A DNA stretch of 64,000 nucleotides from Qipengyuania citrea (GCF_009828015.1 NZ_WTYG01000002.1:124001-188000); one strand, 5' to 3'. Positions 33,961 to 43,283 are shown, counted from the first letter of the stretch. Numbers and translations: made by a program. The notes: a model not told the origin generated them from the sequence alone.

Positions 33961-35348
33961 CCGATCAACCCCGACTCGTCGTCATCTCCAACCGCGTTGC
34001 AGTGCCCAAGGCGCGCGGCGCAGCGGGCGCGCAGGGCGGCCTTGCCGGCGCGCTGCATGCGGCGCTCAGCGATCGCAAGGGGTTGTGGTTCGGCTGGTCG
34101 GGGCAGGAAAGCGAAAGCGGGCGCACCGGGCATATCGACACGCAGACCACTGACGGCGTGACCACCGCGACGATCGATCTGTCGCAGCGCGATATCGACG
34201 AATACTACAACGGCTATGCCAACTCGACGCTGTGGCCGCTGTTCCATTACCGGCTCGACCTCGCGCAATATGAACGCGAAACGGGCAAGGGCTACGAACG
34301 CGTCAACGAACGCTTTGCCGACCAGGTCGCGCCGCTGATCGAGCCCGACGATGCGGTCTGGGTGCACGATTACCACCTCATCCCGCTGGGCGAGCGGCTG
34401 CGCTCGCGCGGGCTCAAGAACCGCATCGGTTTCTTCCTGCACATTCCCTGGCCACCGACGCGGCTGTTCGTGTCGCTGCCCTATCACGAGCGGCTCGTGC
34501 GCACGCTGCTCTATTACGACGTGGTCGGCTTCCAGACGCAGGAATGGCTCGAAAGCTTCCTGCATTACTGCGAGCACGAGCTGGGCGCCGAAGTCGACGG
34601 CGCGAAGGGCACCGTCAGTTTCGAGGGGCGCACCACGATCGCGCGCGCTTATCCGATCGGGATCGACTGGGACCATTTTTCGCAGTTGGGCAGTGCCGGC
34701 GAAGCGCGGCAGGCGCAGCAACGGCTGCTCAGCTCGTCGCGCCGACGCACCGCCATGATCGGGGTCGACCGGCTCGACTATTCGAAGGGTATTCCCGAGC
34801 GCATCGACGGGATCGGGCGCTTCTTCGACAAGCATCCCGAGCGGGTGCAGGATCTTGTCTTCATCCAGATCGCGCCGCCCAGCCGCGAGGATGTCGACAG
34901 CTACCAGGCGATCCGCGCCGAGCTCGAACAGAAATGCGGCCGCATCAACGGCGCGCGCAGCGAGGTCGACATGGTCCCGATCCGCTATGTCAATCGCGGC
35001 TACAGCCACGAAGAACTGTTCGGCTTTTTCCGCGCCGCCAAGATCGGGCTGGTCACTCCCTTGCGCGACGGGATGAACCTGGTCGCCAAGGAATATATCG
35101 CGGCGCAGGACCCCGAGGATCCCGGCGTGCTGATCCTCTCGCGCTTCGCCGGCGCGGCGGCGCAGATGCCCGATGCGGTGCTGGTCAATCCGCACAGCCC
35201 CGACGATATCGCGCATGCGATCCAGACCGCGCTCGACATGACGCTGGAGGAGCGCAAGGCGCGCTACCAGAAGCTGATCGCCACCGTGCGCGACGACAAT
35301 GTGCAGGACTGGACCGCCAATTTCCTGCGCGATCTGAGCGAGGCCTGA
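33942..35348 (+). CDS. otsA: Trehalose-6-phosphate synthase
   Basis: GT20 glycosyltransferase of 468 residues that joins UDP-glucose to glucose 6-phosphate. Recognised blocks are RLVVISNRVAVPK near the start, NSTLWPLFHY (about 88-97), VHDYHLIPLG (about 141-150), DRLDYSKGIPER (about 275-286) and LRDGMNLVAKEY. The likely start is GTG 33942 inside the last codons of the GH15 gene; a CTG at 33957 overlapping its stop is an alternative. With otsB it completes the OtsAB pathway of a stress protectant. Confidence 0.95.
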   Translation: MERSTLTDQPRLVVISNRVAVPKARGAAGAQGGLAGALHAALSDRKGLWFGWSGQESESGRTGHIDTQTTDGVTTATIDLSQRDIDEYYNGYANSTLWPLFHYRLDLAQYERETGKGYERVNERFADQVAPLIEPDDAVWVHDYHLIPLGERLRSRGLKNRIGFFLHIPWPPTRLFVSLPYHERLVRTLLYYDVVGFQTQEWLESFLHYCEHELGAEVDGAKGTVSFEGRTTIARAYPIGIDWDHFSQLGSAGEARQAQQRLLSSSRRRTAMIGVDRLDYSKGIPERIDGIGRFFDKHPERVQDLVFIQIAPPSREDVDSYQAIRAELEQKCGRINGARSEVDMVPIRYVNRGYSHEELFGFFRAAKIGLVTPLRDGMNLVAKEYIAAQDPEDPGVLILSRFAGAAAQMPDAVLVNPHSPDDIAHAIQTALDMTLEERKARYQKLIATVRDDNVQDWTANFLRDLSEA

Positions 35349-35405
35349 GCGCGGCGCCGATCGCTGCGATTGCGCATGTCCTGCCGCGCTGCCACCGTCG
35401 CGCGC

Positions 35406-36185
35406 ATGATTCGCGAACCTTTTCTGAAAACCCGGGGCATCCACAATTTCCGCGATTACGGCGGCTGGCGCTCGCGCGGGGGTGGGCAGGTGCGCACCGG
35501 GCTGCTGTTCCGCTCGGGCCACCATGTCGAGGCGACCGACGACGATCTCGCCGCGATCGCCCCGCTGGGCATCCACACGGTCATCGACCTGCGCGGCGAA
35601 AGCGAGCGCGCGGCCAATCCCTGCCGCCGGGTCGAGGGGTTCGACGGGCAGGTGGTGTTCTACGAAGGCGAGACCACCTCCAGCCCGCCGCACATGGATA
35701 TCGGCCCCGACACCAGCGCCGCCGATTTCGCGCGCGAACGCATGCTCGCGGTGTACACGCGCATGCCCGACAACCCGGCGATGATCGACATGTTCGGCCG
35801 CTATCTCAACATCCTCGCGCAGCGCGAGGGTGCCAGCCTCGTCCATTGCTATGCCGGCAAGGACCGCACCGGCGTGGCGGCGACCATGCTGCTGCACATC
35901 CTCGGCGTGGCCGAGGAAGACCAGCGCCGCGAATTCCTGCGCACCAACGACAGCCCGACCTTCGATGTCCTCGCGCGCCAGTCGCTCCCCGGGATCGAGG
36001 CGCGGCTGGGCCGCAAGCTCGACGAAGGCGCAGCCAAGGACCTGCTCGGCGTGCGCGCGGAATATCTCGACCGCTATCTCGAGATCGCGACCGAGCGGCA
36101 CGGCAGCTTCGACACCTATCTCGAAGCTGCGATAGGTGTGGATGACGCGCTGCGCGAGGCGCTGATCGCCCGCTTCGTGGCGTGA
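35406..36185 (+). CDS. Tyrosine-protein phosphatase family protein (PF13350-like)
   Basis: Protein of 259 residues with the CX5R signature HCYAGKDRTG (C148, R154). The N-terminal block TRGIHNFRDYGG and RTGLLFRSGHH are typical of the Y_phosphatase3 family, which includes dual tyrosine and lipid phosphatases. The K-D pair in the P-loop resembles members acting on phosphoinositides, so the substrate is uncertain. ATG 35406 is preferred over 35370. It follows otsA in the same direction with a 57-bp gap. Confidence 0.9.
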   Translation: MIREPFLKTRGIHNFRDYGGWRSRGGGQVRTGLLFRSGHHVEATDDDLAAIAPLGIHTVIDLRGESERAANPCRRVEGFDGQVVFYEGETTSSPPHMDIGPDTSAADFARERMLAVYTRMPDNPAMIDMFGRYLNILAQREGASLVHCYAGKDRTGVAATMLLHILGVAEEDQRREFLRTNDSPTFDVLARQSLPGIEARLGRKLDEGAAKDLLGVRAEYLDRYLEIATERHGSFDTYLEAAIGVDDALREALIARFVA

Positions 36186-36248
36186 CTCTGCGGCTGCGGC
36201 TTCCCATATAGCCGCGAACACCCCTTCAGACTGACGGAAATTGACGAC

Positions 36249-37232
36249 ATGGCTACCCATCGCACCAAGATGCTCATCATCGGCTCGGGCCCCGCGGGCT
36301 ATTCGGCCGCCATCTATGCGGCGCGCGCGATGATGGAACCGATCGTGGTGCAGGGGCTGCAGCCGGGCGGCCAGCTGACCATCACCACCGATGTCGAGAA
36401 TTATCCCGGCTTCGCCGATGTCGTCCAGGGCCCGTGGCTGATGGAGCAAATGCAGAAGCAGGCCGAACATGTCGGCACGCGGATGATGTGGGACACGATC
36501 GTCGATGTCGATGTATCGAACGGCTCGCCCTTTACCGCGACTGGCGACAGCGGCGACGAATATGTCGCCGACGTGCTGGTGATTGCCACCGGCGCGCAGG
36601 CCAAGTGGCTGGGCGTCCCGGGCGAACAGGAACTGGGCGGCAAGGGCGTCAGCGCCTGCGCCACCTGCGACGGCTTCTTTTACCGCGGCAAGAAGGTCGC
36701 GGTGATCGGCGGCGGCAACACCGCGGTCGAGGAAGCGCTCTACCTCACCAACCATTCGGACGATGTCACGCTGATCCACCGCCGCGACGAATTGCGCGCG
36801 GAGAAAATCCTGCAGGAGCGCCTGCTCAACCATCCCAAGATCAGCGTGATCTGGAACAAGGCGGTCGAAAGCTTCGAAGCCGGGCCGGCCGGCGCGCTGG
36901 GGCATCTCAAGTTGCGCGACACGGTTACCGGTGAAGACAGCACGCTCGAAGTCGATGGCGCCTTCGTCGCGATCGGTCATGCGCCCGCGACCGAACTGTT
37001 CAAGGGCAAGCTGCCGATGGACGAGGGCGGTTACCTGCTAACCGAGGCGGGATCGCCCAAGACCGAAGTGCCCGGCGTCTTCGCCGCGGGCGACGTCACC
37101 GACCACGTCTATCGCCAGGCGGTCACTGCCGCTGGGATGGGCTGCATGGCCGCGCTTGACGCCGAACGCTTCATCGCGGGCTTGGAGATCGACGCCGACG
37201 GCCACGCGCACGAAGCCGAAGCGGCCGAATAA
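36249..37232 (+). CDS. trxB: Thioredoxin-disulfide reductase
   Basis: FAD enzyme of 327 residues that reduces thioredoxin with NADPH. An FAD-binding IIGSGPAGYSAAIYAA lies near residue 10, the redox-active CATCDG holds C137 and C140, and the NADPH domain carries VIGGGNTAVEEALYL. The closing GVFAAGDVTDHVYRQAVTAAGMGCMAA is typical. It is the last plus-strand gene before a perfect palindromic hairpin and convergent genes. Confidence 0.97.
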   Translation: MATHRTKMLIIGSGPAGYSAAIYAARAMMEPIVVQGLQPGGQLTITTDVENYPGFADVVQGPWLMEQMQKQAEHVGTRMMWDTIVDVDVSNGSPFTATGDSGDEYVADVLVIATGAQAKWLGVPGEQELGGKGVSACATCDGFFYRGKKVAVIGGGNTAVEEALYLTNHSDDVTLIHRRDELRAEKILQERLLNHPKISVIWNKAVESFEAGPAGALGHLKLRDTVTGEDSTLEVDGAFVAIGHAPATELFKGKLPMDEGGYLLTEAGSPKTEVPGVFAAGDVTDHVYRQAVTAAGMGCMAALDAERFIAGLEIDADGHAHEAEAAE

Positions 37233-37237
37233 CGGTT

Positions 37238-37263
37238 GGCGGCCCCGCCGCGGCGGGGCCGCC
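37238..37263. terminator. Perfect 26-bp palindrome between trxB and a convergent MAPEG gene
   Basis: GGCGGCCCCGCCG is followed directly by its reverse complement, leaving no fixed loop. It starts 6 bp after the trxB stop and ends 13 bp before the convergent gene's stop, so a bidirectional terminator is the natural reading. There is no T-run on either side. Confidence 0.7.
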
Positions 37264-37275
37264 TGATGCCGTATC

Positions 37276-37704
37276 TCAGGCGGCGAACACCGCGCTTGCA
37301 GCGTTGAACACCAGCGCGATCAGCGCCACGCTCGACAATGCGTAGAGCACGAATCGCACCATCACGACATTGGCGGTCGCCTGCACCAGCGAGTGGATAA
37401 TTCGCAGGCCGACGTAGATCCACGCGATCAGCGCGTTCATCCCGTCGCCCAGGCCGATCATCGCCAGCACCAGCGCAACCGCGTAGAACACCGTCGGCGC
37501 TTCGTGCAGATGGTTGTAATTGTGCGCTTTCCACTGGACGTTTGCGGGCAGCGTTTCATCCAGCGCCTTGGTCCGCCGCGCGTCGTTGGGCTCGATCCCC
37601 GCCTCGGACATCGCCGGGATGCGGGTGGCGTACATCCACAGCCACATGATCATGGTCCACGCCAGCAACACGACGACGGGCTGGAGGATTTGCGATTGAA
37701 TCAT
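37276..37704 (-). CDS. MAPEG family membrane protein (copy 2)
   Basis: Membrane protein of 142 residues with four predicted helices. The loop KAHNYNHLHEAPTVFYAVALVLA and the following WIYVGLRIIHSLVQA match MAPEG (membrane-associated proteins in eicosanoid and glutathione metabolism). The start is ATG 37704. It follows its paralogue by 11 bp in the same direction. Glutathione-dependent detoxification is inferred from the family only. Confidence 0.88.
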   Translation of the reverse strand: MIQSQILQPVVVLLAWTMIMWLWMYATRIPAMSEAGIEPNDARRTKALDETLPANVQWKAHNYNHLHEAPTVFYAVALVLAMIGLGDGMNALIAWIYVGLRIIHSLVQATANVVMVRFVLYALSSVALIALVFNAASAVFAA

Positions 37705-37715
37705 GGAAGTCTCCG

Positions 37716-38165
37716 TCAGACCGCAACGAGTGCGGGATCGTGGAACAGCGTCAGCGCAAGCGCGCGATAGGCGAGATAGATCAGTGCCACGGTCGAGGCG
37801 ATGAACAGCAGGAAGCGGATCTTCACCACATTGACGGTGGCCTGCCAGATCGAATGGACGATCCGAAGCGCGACGTAGATCCAAGCGAAGACCACATCCA
37901 CCGCGCCAGCGCCCATCAGCGCGATGATGACGGTGGCAGCGTAGAACAGCGTCGGCTGTTCCATCAGATGCGCGTAATTGTGCGCCTTCCAGTTGATCCG
38001 GTCGGGCAATACGCCTTCCAGATCCTGTCCGCGTCCGCCGGGTTTGGCTTCGCCGAGCCCCCCGGCCTTGCCCAGCGCGGGCAGCCGGGTGAAGGCCATC
38101 CAGAACAGGACCACGATCGACCATGCGACAAGCACCGCGGCGGGTGCAAGCATCTGGGCTAGCAT
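37716..38165 (-). CDS. MAPEG family membrane protein (copy 1)
   Basis: Membrane protein of 149 residues, a clear paralogue of the next gene: KAHNYAHLMEQPTLFYAATVIIA and WIYVALRIVHSIWQATVNVVKIRFLLF align without gaps. The pair is a tandem duplication, probably one operon. Differences concentrate in the first cytoplasmic loop, where this copy has a Gly/Lys-rich stretch (GKAGGLGEAKPGGRG). Confidence 0.88.
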   Translation of the reverse strand: MLAQMLAPAAVLVAWSIVVLFWMAFTRLPALGKAGGLGEAKPGGRGQDLEGVLPDRINWKAHNYAHLMEQPTLFYAATVIIALMGAGAVDVVFAWIYVALRIVHSIWQATVNVVKIRFLLFIASTVALIYLAYRALALTLFHDPALVAV

Positions 38166-38249
38166 CAGTTATTCTCCCCTCAGACCCGTTTGCGCGCGAG
38201 AGTGGTGGTCCGCATCCGGATTGTCAAATGCAACCTATCGCGCTGCGGC

Positions 38250-39206
38250 TCAGCCGCGCAGCGTTTCGGCAAAGCTCGCCGCATCGGTGTTGCCGCCGGT
38301 CACCATGATGACGGTGCCGTCGTCAACCGGCACTTTACCCGCCAGCGCTGCAGCCAGCGCCGCCGCGCCGCCGGGTTCGACCACCAGGTTGAGCTGCGCG
38401 AAAGCGAAGCGCTGCGCCGCGCGGACTTCGTCATCGGTTACGGCAACTCCCGGCTCGGCGCGGCTCTGCAGCACCGACAGCACGATCGGTGCGCTCGCAT
38501 CGGGTTGCAGCGCGTCGCAGATCGTCGTGGGCGGGTTGGCACCGACGCGAACCACTTTGCCGGCTTCGAGCGCCTGTCCGACCATGTCCCAGCCATGCGG
38601 TTCGACCACGTGCACCGAGCTATCGGGGCAGGCCAGCGCCAGTCCCGCGGACAGCCCGCCGCCCCCGCAGCAAGCCATCAGCCGCGATGGCGCGCGGCCA
38701 AGCTGCGCGGCGATCTCGACGCCCGCGCTGCCTTGTCCTTCAATCACCCACGCGTCGGCGAAGGCATGCACCAGCGTCGCGCCGGTCTCGGCCACGATGG
38801 ACGCCGCCACTTCGTCGCGGTCCTCGCCCGGCCGCTCGTAGAGCACGATGTCCGCGCCCAGCGCGCGGGTCGCGTCGAGCTTCACCTTGGGAGCATTGCG
38901 CGGCATCACGATGGTCGCCGCGATGCCCAGCCGCCGCGCCGCCCAGGCGACGCCCTGCGCATGATTGCCCGAAGACACCGCGACCACGCCGCGCGCCTTC
39001 TCCGCCGCGTCGAGGTTCGACAGCCGCCACCAGCCGCCGCGGATCTTGAATGCGCCGATCGGTTGCAGGCTTTCCGCCTTCACATGGCAGCGCACCCCGC
39101 CGATCTCGACCGGCAGCAGCGGGGTCGGCGGAAGCAGTTCGGCAATGGATGCGGCCGCGGCGAGAACGCCTTTGCGGGTGGGCTTGCGCATATCGTCTCG
39201 GATCAT
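38250..39206 (-). CDS. Threonine/serine dehydratase-like PLP enzyme
   Basis: Fold-type II PLP enzyme of 318 residues, catalytic domain only with no ACT domain, so likely not feedback-regulated biosynthetic IlvA. The PLP lysine is K54 in IGAFKIRGG, the phosphate loop is CCGGGGLSAG, and VSSGNHAQGVAWAA is the substrate loop. It could be a catabolic threonine dehydratase or a serine racemase. ATG 39206 is chosen. It diverges from the spermidine genes with 67 bp between. Confidence 0.9.
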   Translation of the reverse strand: MIRDDMRKPTRKGVLAAAASIAELLPPTPLLPVEIGGVRCHVKAESLQPIGAFKIRGGWWRLSNLDAAEKARGVVAVSSGNHAQGVAWAARRLGIAATIVMPRNAPKVKLDATRALGADIVLYERPGEDRDEVAASIVAETGATLVHAFADAWVIEGQGSAGVEIAAQLGRAPSRLMACCGGGGLSAGLALACPDSSVHVVEPHGWDMVGQALEAGKVVRVGANPPTTICDALQPDASAPIVLSVLQSRAEPGVAVTDDEVRAAQRFAFAQLNLVVEPGGAAALAAALAGKVPVDDGTVIMVTGGNTDAASFAETLRG

Positions 39207-39273
39207 TTGGCCCCCGTAGCGCATTTCGCTAGAGGGCGCGCAAGATTCGAAATTCCACGAAAGAGGTTTACCC

Positions 39274-40485
39274 ATGTCCACAGTCCTGGTGATCGGTGCG
39301 GGCGGCGTCAGCTCGGTCTGCGTCCACAAGATGGCGATGAACGCCGATATCTTCGGCGACATCCACCTCGCCAGCCGCACGAAAAGCAAGTGCGACAACA
39401 TCGCCGCCAGCGTGAAGGAGCGTACCGGGCAGGATGTGGCGACGTACGAGATCGACGCCGAGGAAGTCCCGGCGATGGTCAATCTGATCCGGAAGGTCGG
39501 CCCGAGCCTCGTGGTCAATCTGGCGCTGCCGTATCAGGACCTACCGATCATGGATGCATGCCTCGAAGCAGGCGTCGATTACCTCGACACCGCCAATTAC
39601 GAACCGAAGGACGAGGCCAAGTTCGAATACAAGTGGCAGTGGGCCTATCACGACCGCTTCAAGGATGCCGGGCTGATGGCGCTGCTGGGTTCGGGCTTCG
39701 ATCCGGGCGTCACCAGCGTCTTCACCATGTGGCTCAAGAAACACAAGCTGAAGTCGATCCGCCAGCTCGATATCCTCGATTGCAATGGCGGCGATCACGG
39801 GCAGGCCTTCGCCACCAATTTCAATCCGGAAATCAACATCCGCGAAGTGACCGCGCCTGCGCGCCACTGGGAAAACGGCGAATTCGTCGAGACCCCGGCA
39901 ATGGGCAAGAAGGTCGAATTCGACTTCGAGGCGGTCGGCCCGAAGAACATTTACATGATGTATCACGAGGAGCTCGAAAGCCTCGCCAAGTTCAACCCCG
40001 AGATGGAGCGGGCGCGCTTCTGGATGACCTTCGGCGATGAATACATCAAGCACCTGACCGTGCTGCAGAATGTCGGCATGACACGGATCGACCCGGTCAA
40101 GTATCAGGGCAAGGAAATCATCCCGCTGCAGTTCCTCGCCGCCGTGCTGCCCAAGCCCGAATCGCTGGGCGAAACCACCAAGGGCAACACCAATATCGGC
40201 GTCATCGCGACCGGCGAGGCGCTCGACGGCTCGGGTGAGAAGACCTTCTACATCAACAATATCTGCAGCCACGAAGCGGCTTACGAGGAAACCGGCAACC
40301 AGGCGGTTTCCTATACCACCGGCGTCCCCGCAATGATCGGCAGCGCGATGATGGTAACCGGAAAATGGACCGGCGACGGCGTGTTCAACATGGAAGAAAT
40401 GGATCCCGATCCCTTCATGGACATGCTGAACGACCACGGCCTGCCCTGGCAGGTCAAGGAACTGGACGGCCCGGTCGGGTTCTAG
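39274..40485 (+). CDS. Carboxynorspermidine/carboxyspermidine dehydrogenase (saccharopine dehydrogenase family)
   Basis: Protein of 403 residues with a Rossmann motif VLVIGAGGVSSV at the start and family blocks LDTANYEPKDEAKFEYKWQWAY and GSGFDPGVTSVFTMW. This group condenses aspartate semialdehyde with putrescine (or diaminopropane) and reduces it to carboxyspermidine (or carboxynorspermidine). The decarboxylase gene follows 104 bp downstream, which fixes the pathway. An AdoMet-independent route to spermidine is implied. Confidence 0.93.
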   Translation: MSTVLVIGAGGVSSVCVHKMAMNADIFGDIHLASRTKSKCDNIAASVKERTGQDVATYEIDAEEVPAMVNLIRKVGPSLVVNLALPYQDLPIMDACLEAGVDYLDTANYEPKDEAKFEYKWQWAYHDRFKDAGLMALLGSGFDPGVTSVFTMWLKKHKLKSIRQLDILDCNGGDHGQAFATNFNPEINIREVTAPARHWENGEFVETPAMGKKVEFDFEAVGPKNIYMMYHEELESLAKFNPEMERARFWMTFGDEYIKHLTVLQNVGMTRIDPVKYQGKEIIPLQFLAAVLPKPESLGETTKGNTNIGVIATGEALDGSGEKTFYINNICSHEAAYEETGNQAVSYTTGVPAMIGSAMMVTGKWTGDGVFNMEEMDPDPFMDMLNDHGLPWQVKELDGPVGF

Positions 40486-40589
40486 CGGGCAAGCCCGGCG
40501 TGCGGACGCGACCTTGATCGCCGCGAGCGAGGGGGCGACGTCCGCCGCGGCAAGCCAGATGAATACCGCTTCAAAAGGGAATTGACGCC

Positions 40590-41768
40590 ATGGAAACCAA
40601 AGCCGGCGATCCGGGCGCTTTTGCCCAGTTCGACCTCGACCGCGTGGACAGTCCCGCCTTCGTGGTCGACGCGGCGAAATTGCGCGCCAACTGCCAGGTG
40701 CTGGCCGAAGTGCGCGATGCGGCCGAGATCAAGATGCTCAGCGCGCTCAAGGCCTTCTCGATGTGGGCGACCGCGCCGATTATCGGCGAATATCTCGACG
40801 GCGTGTGCACGAGCGGTCTGTGGGAAGCGCGGCTGGCGAGCGAGTTCTACGACGGCGAGATCGCGACCTATTCGGCGGCCTACAAGCCGGAAGAACTGGA
40901 AGAGGTGTGCCGCCTGTCGGACCACGTGATCTTCAATTCGCCCGGCCAGCTCGAACGCGCGACGCTGATCCTCGAGAATGCGCGCGCCGCGGGGCAGGAT
41001 TTCGATGTCGGGCTGCGGATCAACCCGCTGCATCCCACGGGCGAGGTGCCGCGTTACGATCCCTCCAGCCCGGGCAGCCGGCTGGGCTTCCCGCTCGACC
41101 AACTTACCCCAGAAATCATGGCGCAGGTCGACGGGATCCATTTCCACAATCTGTGCGAACAGGATTTCGAACCGCTGCTGGCCACCTGGGACAAGGTGTT
41201 CGATGCGATCGAGCCGTGGTTCGGCCAGCTCAAATGGATCAACATGGGCGGCGGGCACCACATCACCCGCGCCGATTACCAGCGCGACGAGCTGGTCGAG
41301 TTCCTACGCGACGCGCGCGAGGATACCGGCGCCGAAATCTATCTCGAACCGGGCGAGGCGGTCGCGCTCGATGCGGGCATTCTGGTGGGCACGATCCTCG
41401 ATACCGGCTTCAACGGCCTGCCGGTCGCGGTGGCCGATGTTTCGGCCACTTGCCACATGCCCGACGTGATCGAGGCGCCCTATCGCCCTGCCATGCTTGG
41501 CGAGAGCAGCGACGAGGCAACGCCCGCGGTGCGGATCGGCGGCCCGTCATGCCTCGCAGGCGATGTGATCGGCGATTACCGGATTCCCGGCGGGGCGGAG
41601 GTCGGCAAGCGTTTCGCCTTCCTCGACCAAGCGCATTATTCGATGGTCAAGACCAACACCTTCAACGGCGTCCAGCTGCCCAGCATCTACCTCTGGGACA
41701 GCGACAGCGACCAGCTCGAGCTGGTCAAGGAGTTCGGTTACGACACCTTCCGCGACCGGCTGAGCTAA
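40590..41768 (+). CDS. nspC: Carboxynorspermidine/carboxyspermidine decarboxylase
   Basis: PLP enzyme of the alanine-racemase fold, 392 residues. K54 in MLSALKAFSMWA binds PLP; INMGGGHHITRADY and LEPGEAVALDAG are conserved decarboxylase blocks, and the tail reads FAFLDQAHYSMVKTNTFNG. It releases CO2 from carboxyspermidine to give spermidine. The preceding dehydrogenase gene and the following ornithine decarboxylase-like gene complete the route from ornithine. Confidence 0.94.
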   Translation: METKAGDPGAFAQFDLDRVDSPAFVVDAAKLRANCQVLAEVRDAAEIKMLSALKAFSMWATAPIIGEYLDGVCTSGLWEARLASEFYDGEIATYSAAYKPEELEEVCRLSDHVIFNSPGQLERATLILENARAAGQDFDVGLRINPLHPTGEVPRYDPSSPGSRLGFPLDQLTPEIMAQVDGIHFHNLCEQDFEPLLATWDKVFDAIEPWFGQLKWINMGGGHHITRADYQRDELVEFLRDAREDTGAEIYLEPGEAVALDAGILVGTILDTGFNGLPVAVADVSATCHMPDVIEAPYRPAMLGESSDEATPAVRIGGPSCLAGDVIGDYRIPGGAEVGKRFAFLDQAHYSMVKTNTFNGVQLPSIYLWDSDSDQLELVKEFGYDTFRDRLS

Positions 41769-41956
41769 GGTTGCGGCCGGGGCGCGGAACACAGCGCCGT
41801 CTCAGCCTTTGATAGGGTAAGACGACGAGGCTGAACGCTGCGATTCCGCTTGCTTTATCGCGCATCTCGCTTATGTGCGCCGCTCCGCTGCCCCAAGGGG
41901 ATCCGATCCGCAAGGCAGCCTTGTCTGAAACCTAGCCGTTTTGGGGGTCCCTTGAG

Positions 41957-43159
41957 TTGCACACATTTCCTGACGCCCGGTCCGTAGTTCGCGCTCTCCA
42001 GCCGGACGAACCGATCATCCTTAATCGCCCGCACGCCGCCGCGCGCGCCGCCCGATTCTTCGTCGAGAAGTTTCCGGGCAAGTCGCTCTATGCGGTAAAG
42101 GCGAATCCCTCGCCCGACCTGCTGCAGGTGTTGTGGGACAATGGCGTGACGCATTACGACGTCGCCTCGATCGCCGAAGTGCGGCTGGTGCGCGCTACGC
42201 TGCCCGGCGCGACGCTGTGCTTCATGCACCCGGTCAAGGCGCACAGCGCGATCCGCGAAGCCTACCGCCAGCACGGCGTGCGCACGTTCAGCCTTGATTC
42301 GGTCGAGGAACTGGAGAAGATCGTCGAAGCCTGCCGCGACGATGAAGGCGAGCCGGCGCAGGACCTGCGCCTGTGCGTCCGGCTGCGCGTGTCGAGCGAA
42401 TATTCCGAACTCAGCCTCGCGTCGAAATTCGGCTGCGACCTGACCGAGGCGCCCGCGCTGCTGCAACAGGCGCGCCAGCATGCCGACTGGCTGGGAGTGT
42501 GTTTCCACGTGGGCAGCCAGGCCATGACGCCCTTTGCCTATGTCCAGGCGCTCGAACGCGTGCGTATCGCCATCGGCGAGGCCTCGGTGGTGATCGACAT
42601 GATCGATGTCGGCGGGGGTTTCCCGTCGGTCTATCCGGGGATGGAGCCGCCGCCGCTGGAGGACTACTTCCAGATCATCCACCAGAACTTCTACAATTTG
42701 CCGATCGCGTACAACGCCGAGCTGTGGTGCGAACCCGGCCGTGCGCTGTGCGCCGAATACAGCTCGCTTATCGTCAAGGTCGAGAAGCGCCGCGGCGAGG
42801 AGCTCTACATCAACGACGGCGCCTATGGCGCGCTGTTCGATGCCGCGCATGTGGACTGGAAATTCCCCGTCCGCGCGCTCGAGGACGACCTCATCAAGCC
42901 GGACATGGATTTCGCCTTCTACGGCCCGACCTGCGACGATGCCGATTACATGCAGGGCCCCTTCGTCCTGCCCGAGGATATCCAGGCGGGCGACTATATC
43001 GAGATCGGCATGCTCGGTGCCTATGGCGCGGCGATGAAAACCGATTTCAACGGTTTCGGCGCGGCCGACCGCGTGCTCGTCACCGACGAGCCGATGGCCA
43101 GCCTCTACGACGGCAGCCGCCAGCGTCCTGCGGCGGACAATGTGGTGAGCCTGCGCTAA
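41957..43159 (+). CDS. Ornithine/lysine decarboxylase, fold type III
   Basis: Protein of 400 residues of the eukaryote-like ornithine decarboxylase group. PLP lysine K48 lies in YAVKANPSP; HVGSQAMTPFAYVQAL, IDVGGGFPSVYPGM and WCEPGRALCAE are the standard blocks. The substrate-end GPTCDDADYMQGPF fits ornithine or both ornithine and lysine. The apparent start is TTG 41957; no in-frame ATG gives a full N-terminus. The 188 bp upstream of it holds no gene, only a poor promoter-like TTGCTT. It would supply putrescine to the two genes before it. Confidence 0.9.
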   Translation: MHTFPDARSVVRALQPDEPIILNRPHAAARAARFFVEKFPGKSLYAVKANPSPDLLQVLWDNGVTHYDVASIAEVRLVRATLPGATLCFMHPVKAHSAIREAYRQHGVRTFSLDSVEELEKIVEACRDDEGEPAQDLRLCVRLRVSSEYSELSLASKFGCDLTEAPALLQQARQHADWLGVCFHVGSQAMTPFAYVQALERVRIAIGEASVVIDMIDVGGGFPSVYPGMEPPPLEDYFQIIHQNFYNLPIAYNAELWCEPGRALCAEYSSLIVKVEKRRGEELYINDGAYGALFDAAHVDWKFPVRALEDDLIKPDMDFAFYGPTCDDADYMQGPFVLPEDIQAGDYIEIGMLGAYGAAMKTDFNGFGAADRVLVTDEPMASLYDGSRQRPAADNVVSLR

Positions 43160-43185
43160 CCATTTGCTCGACGGATCGGCTCAAT

Positions 43186-43220
43186 AAGCCCCGGCGGCCC
43201 TGCGCTCGCTGGGGCTTTTT
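43186..43220 (+). terminator. Rho-independent terminator of the decarboxylase gene
   Basis: AAGCCCC and GGGGCTT form a 7-bp stem, with extra GC pairing possible in the 18-nt loop, followed by a T-run (five T in all). It starts 27 bp beyond the stop codon and closes the polyamine gene group. Confidence 0.85.
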
Positions 43221-43283
43221 GCTTGCATCACCCGGCGCGGACCTGAATTCTCCCTCGCGAGAGAGAAGGGGAGAGACTGCCGC

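Noticed and set aside
33894-36980. A 1028-residue minus-strand frame across otsA, the phosphatase gene and trxB
   Set aside because: It spans three clear plus-strand genes and their gaps, with no domain of its own.
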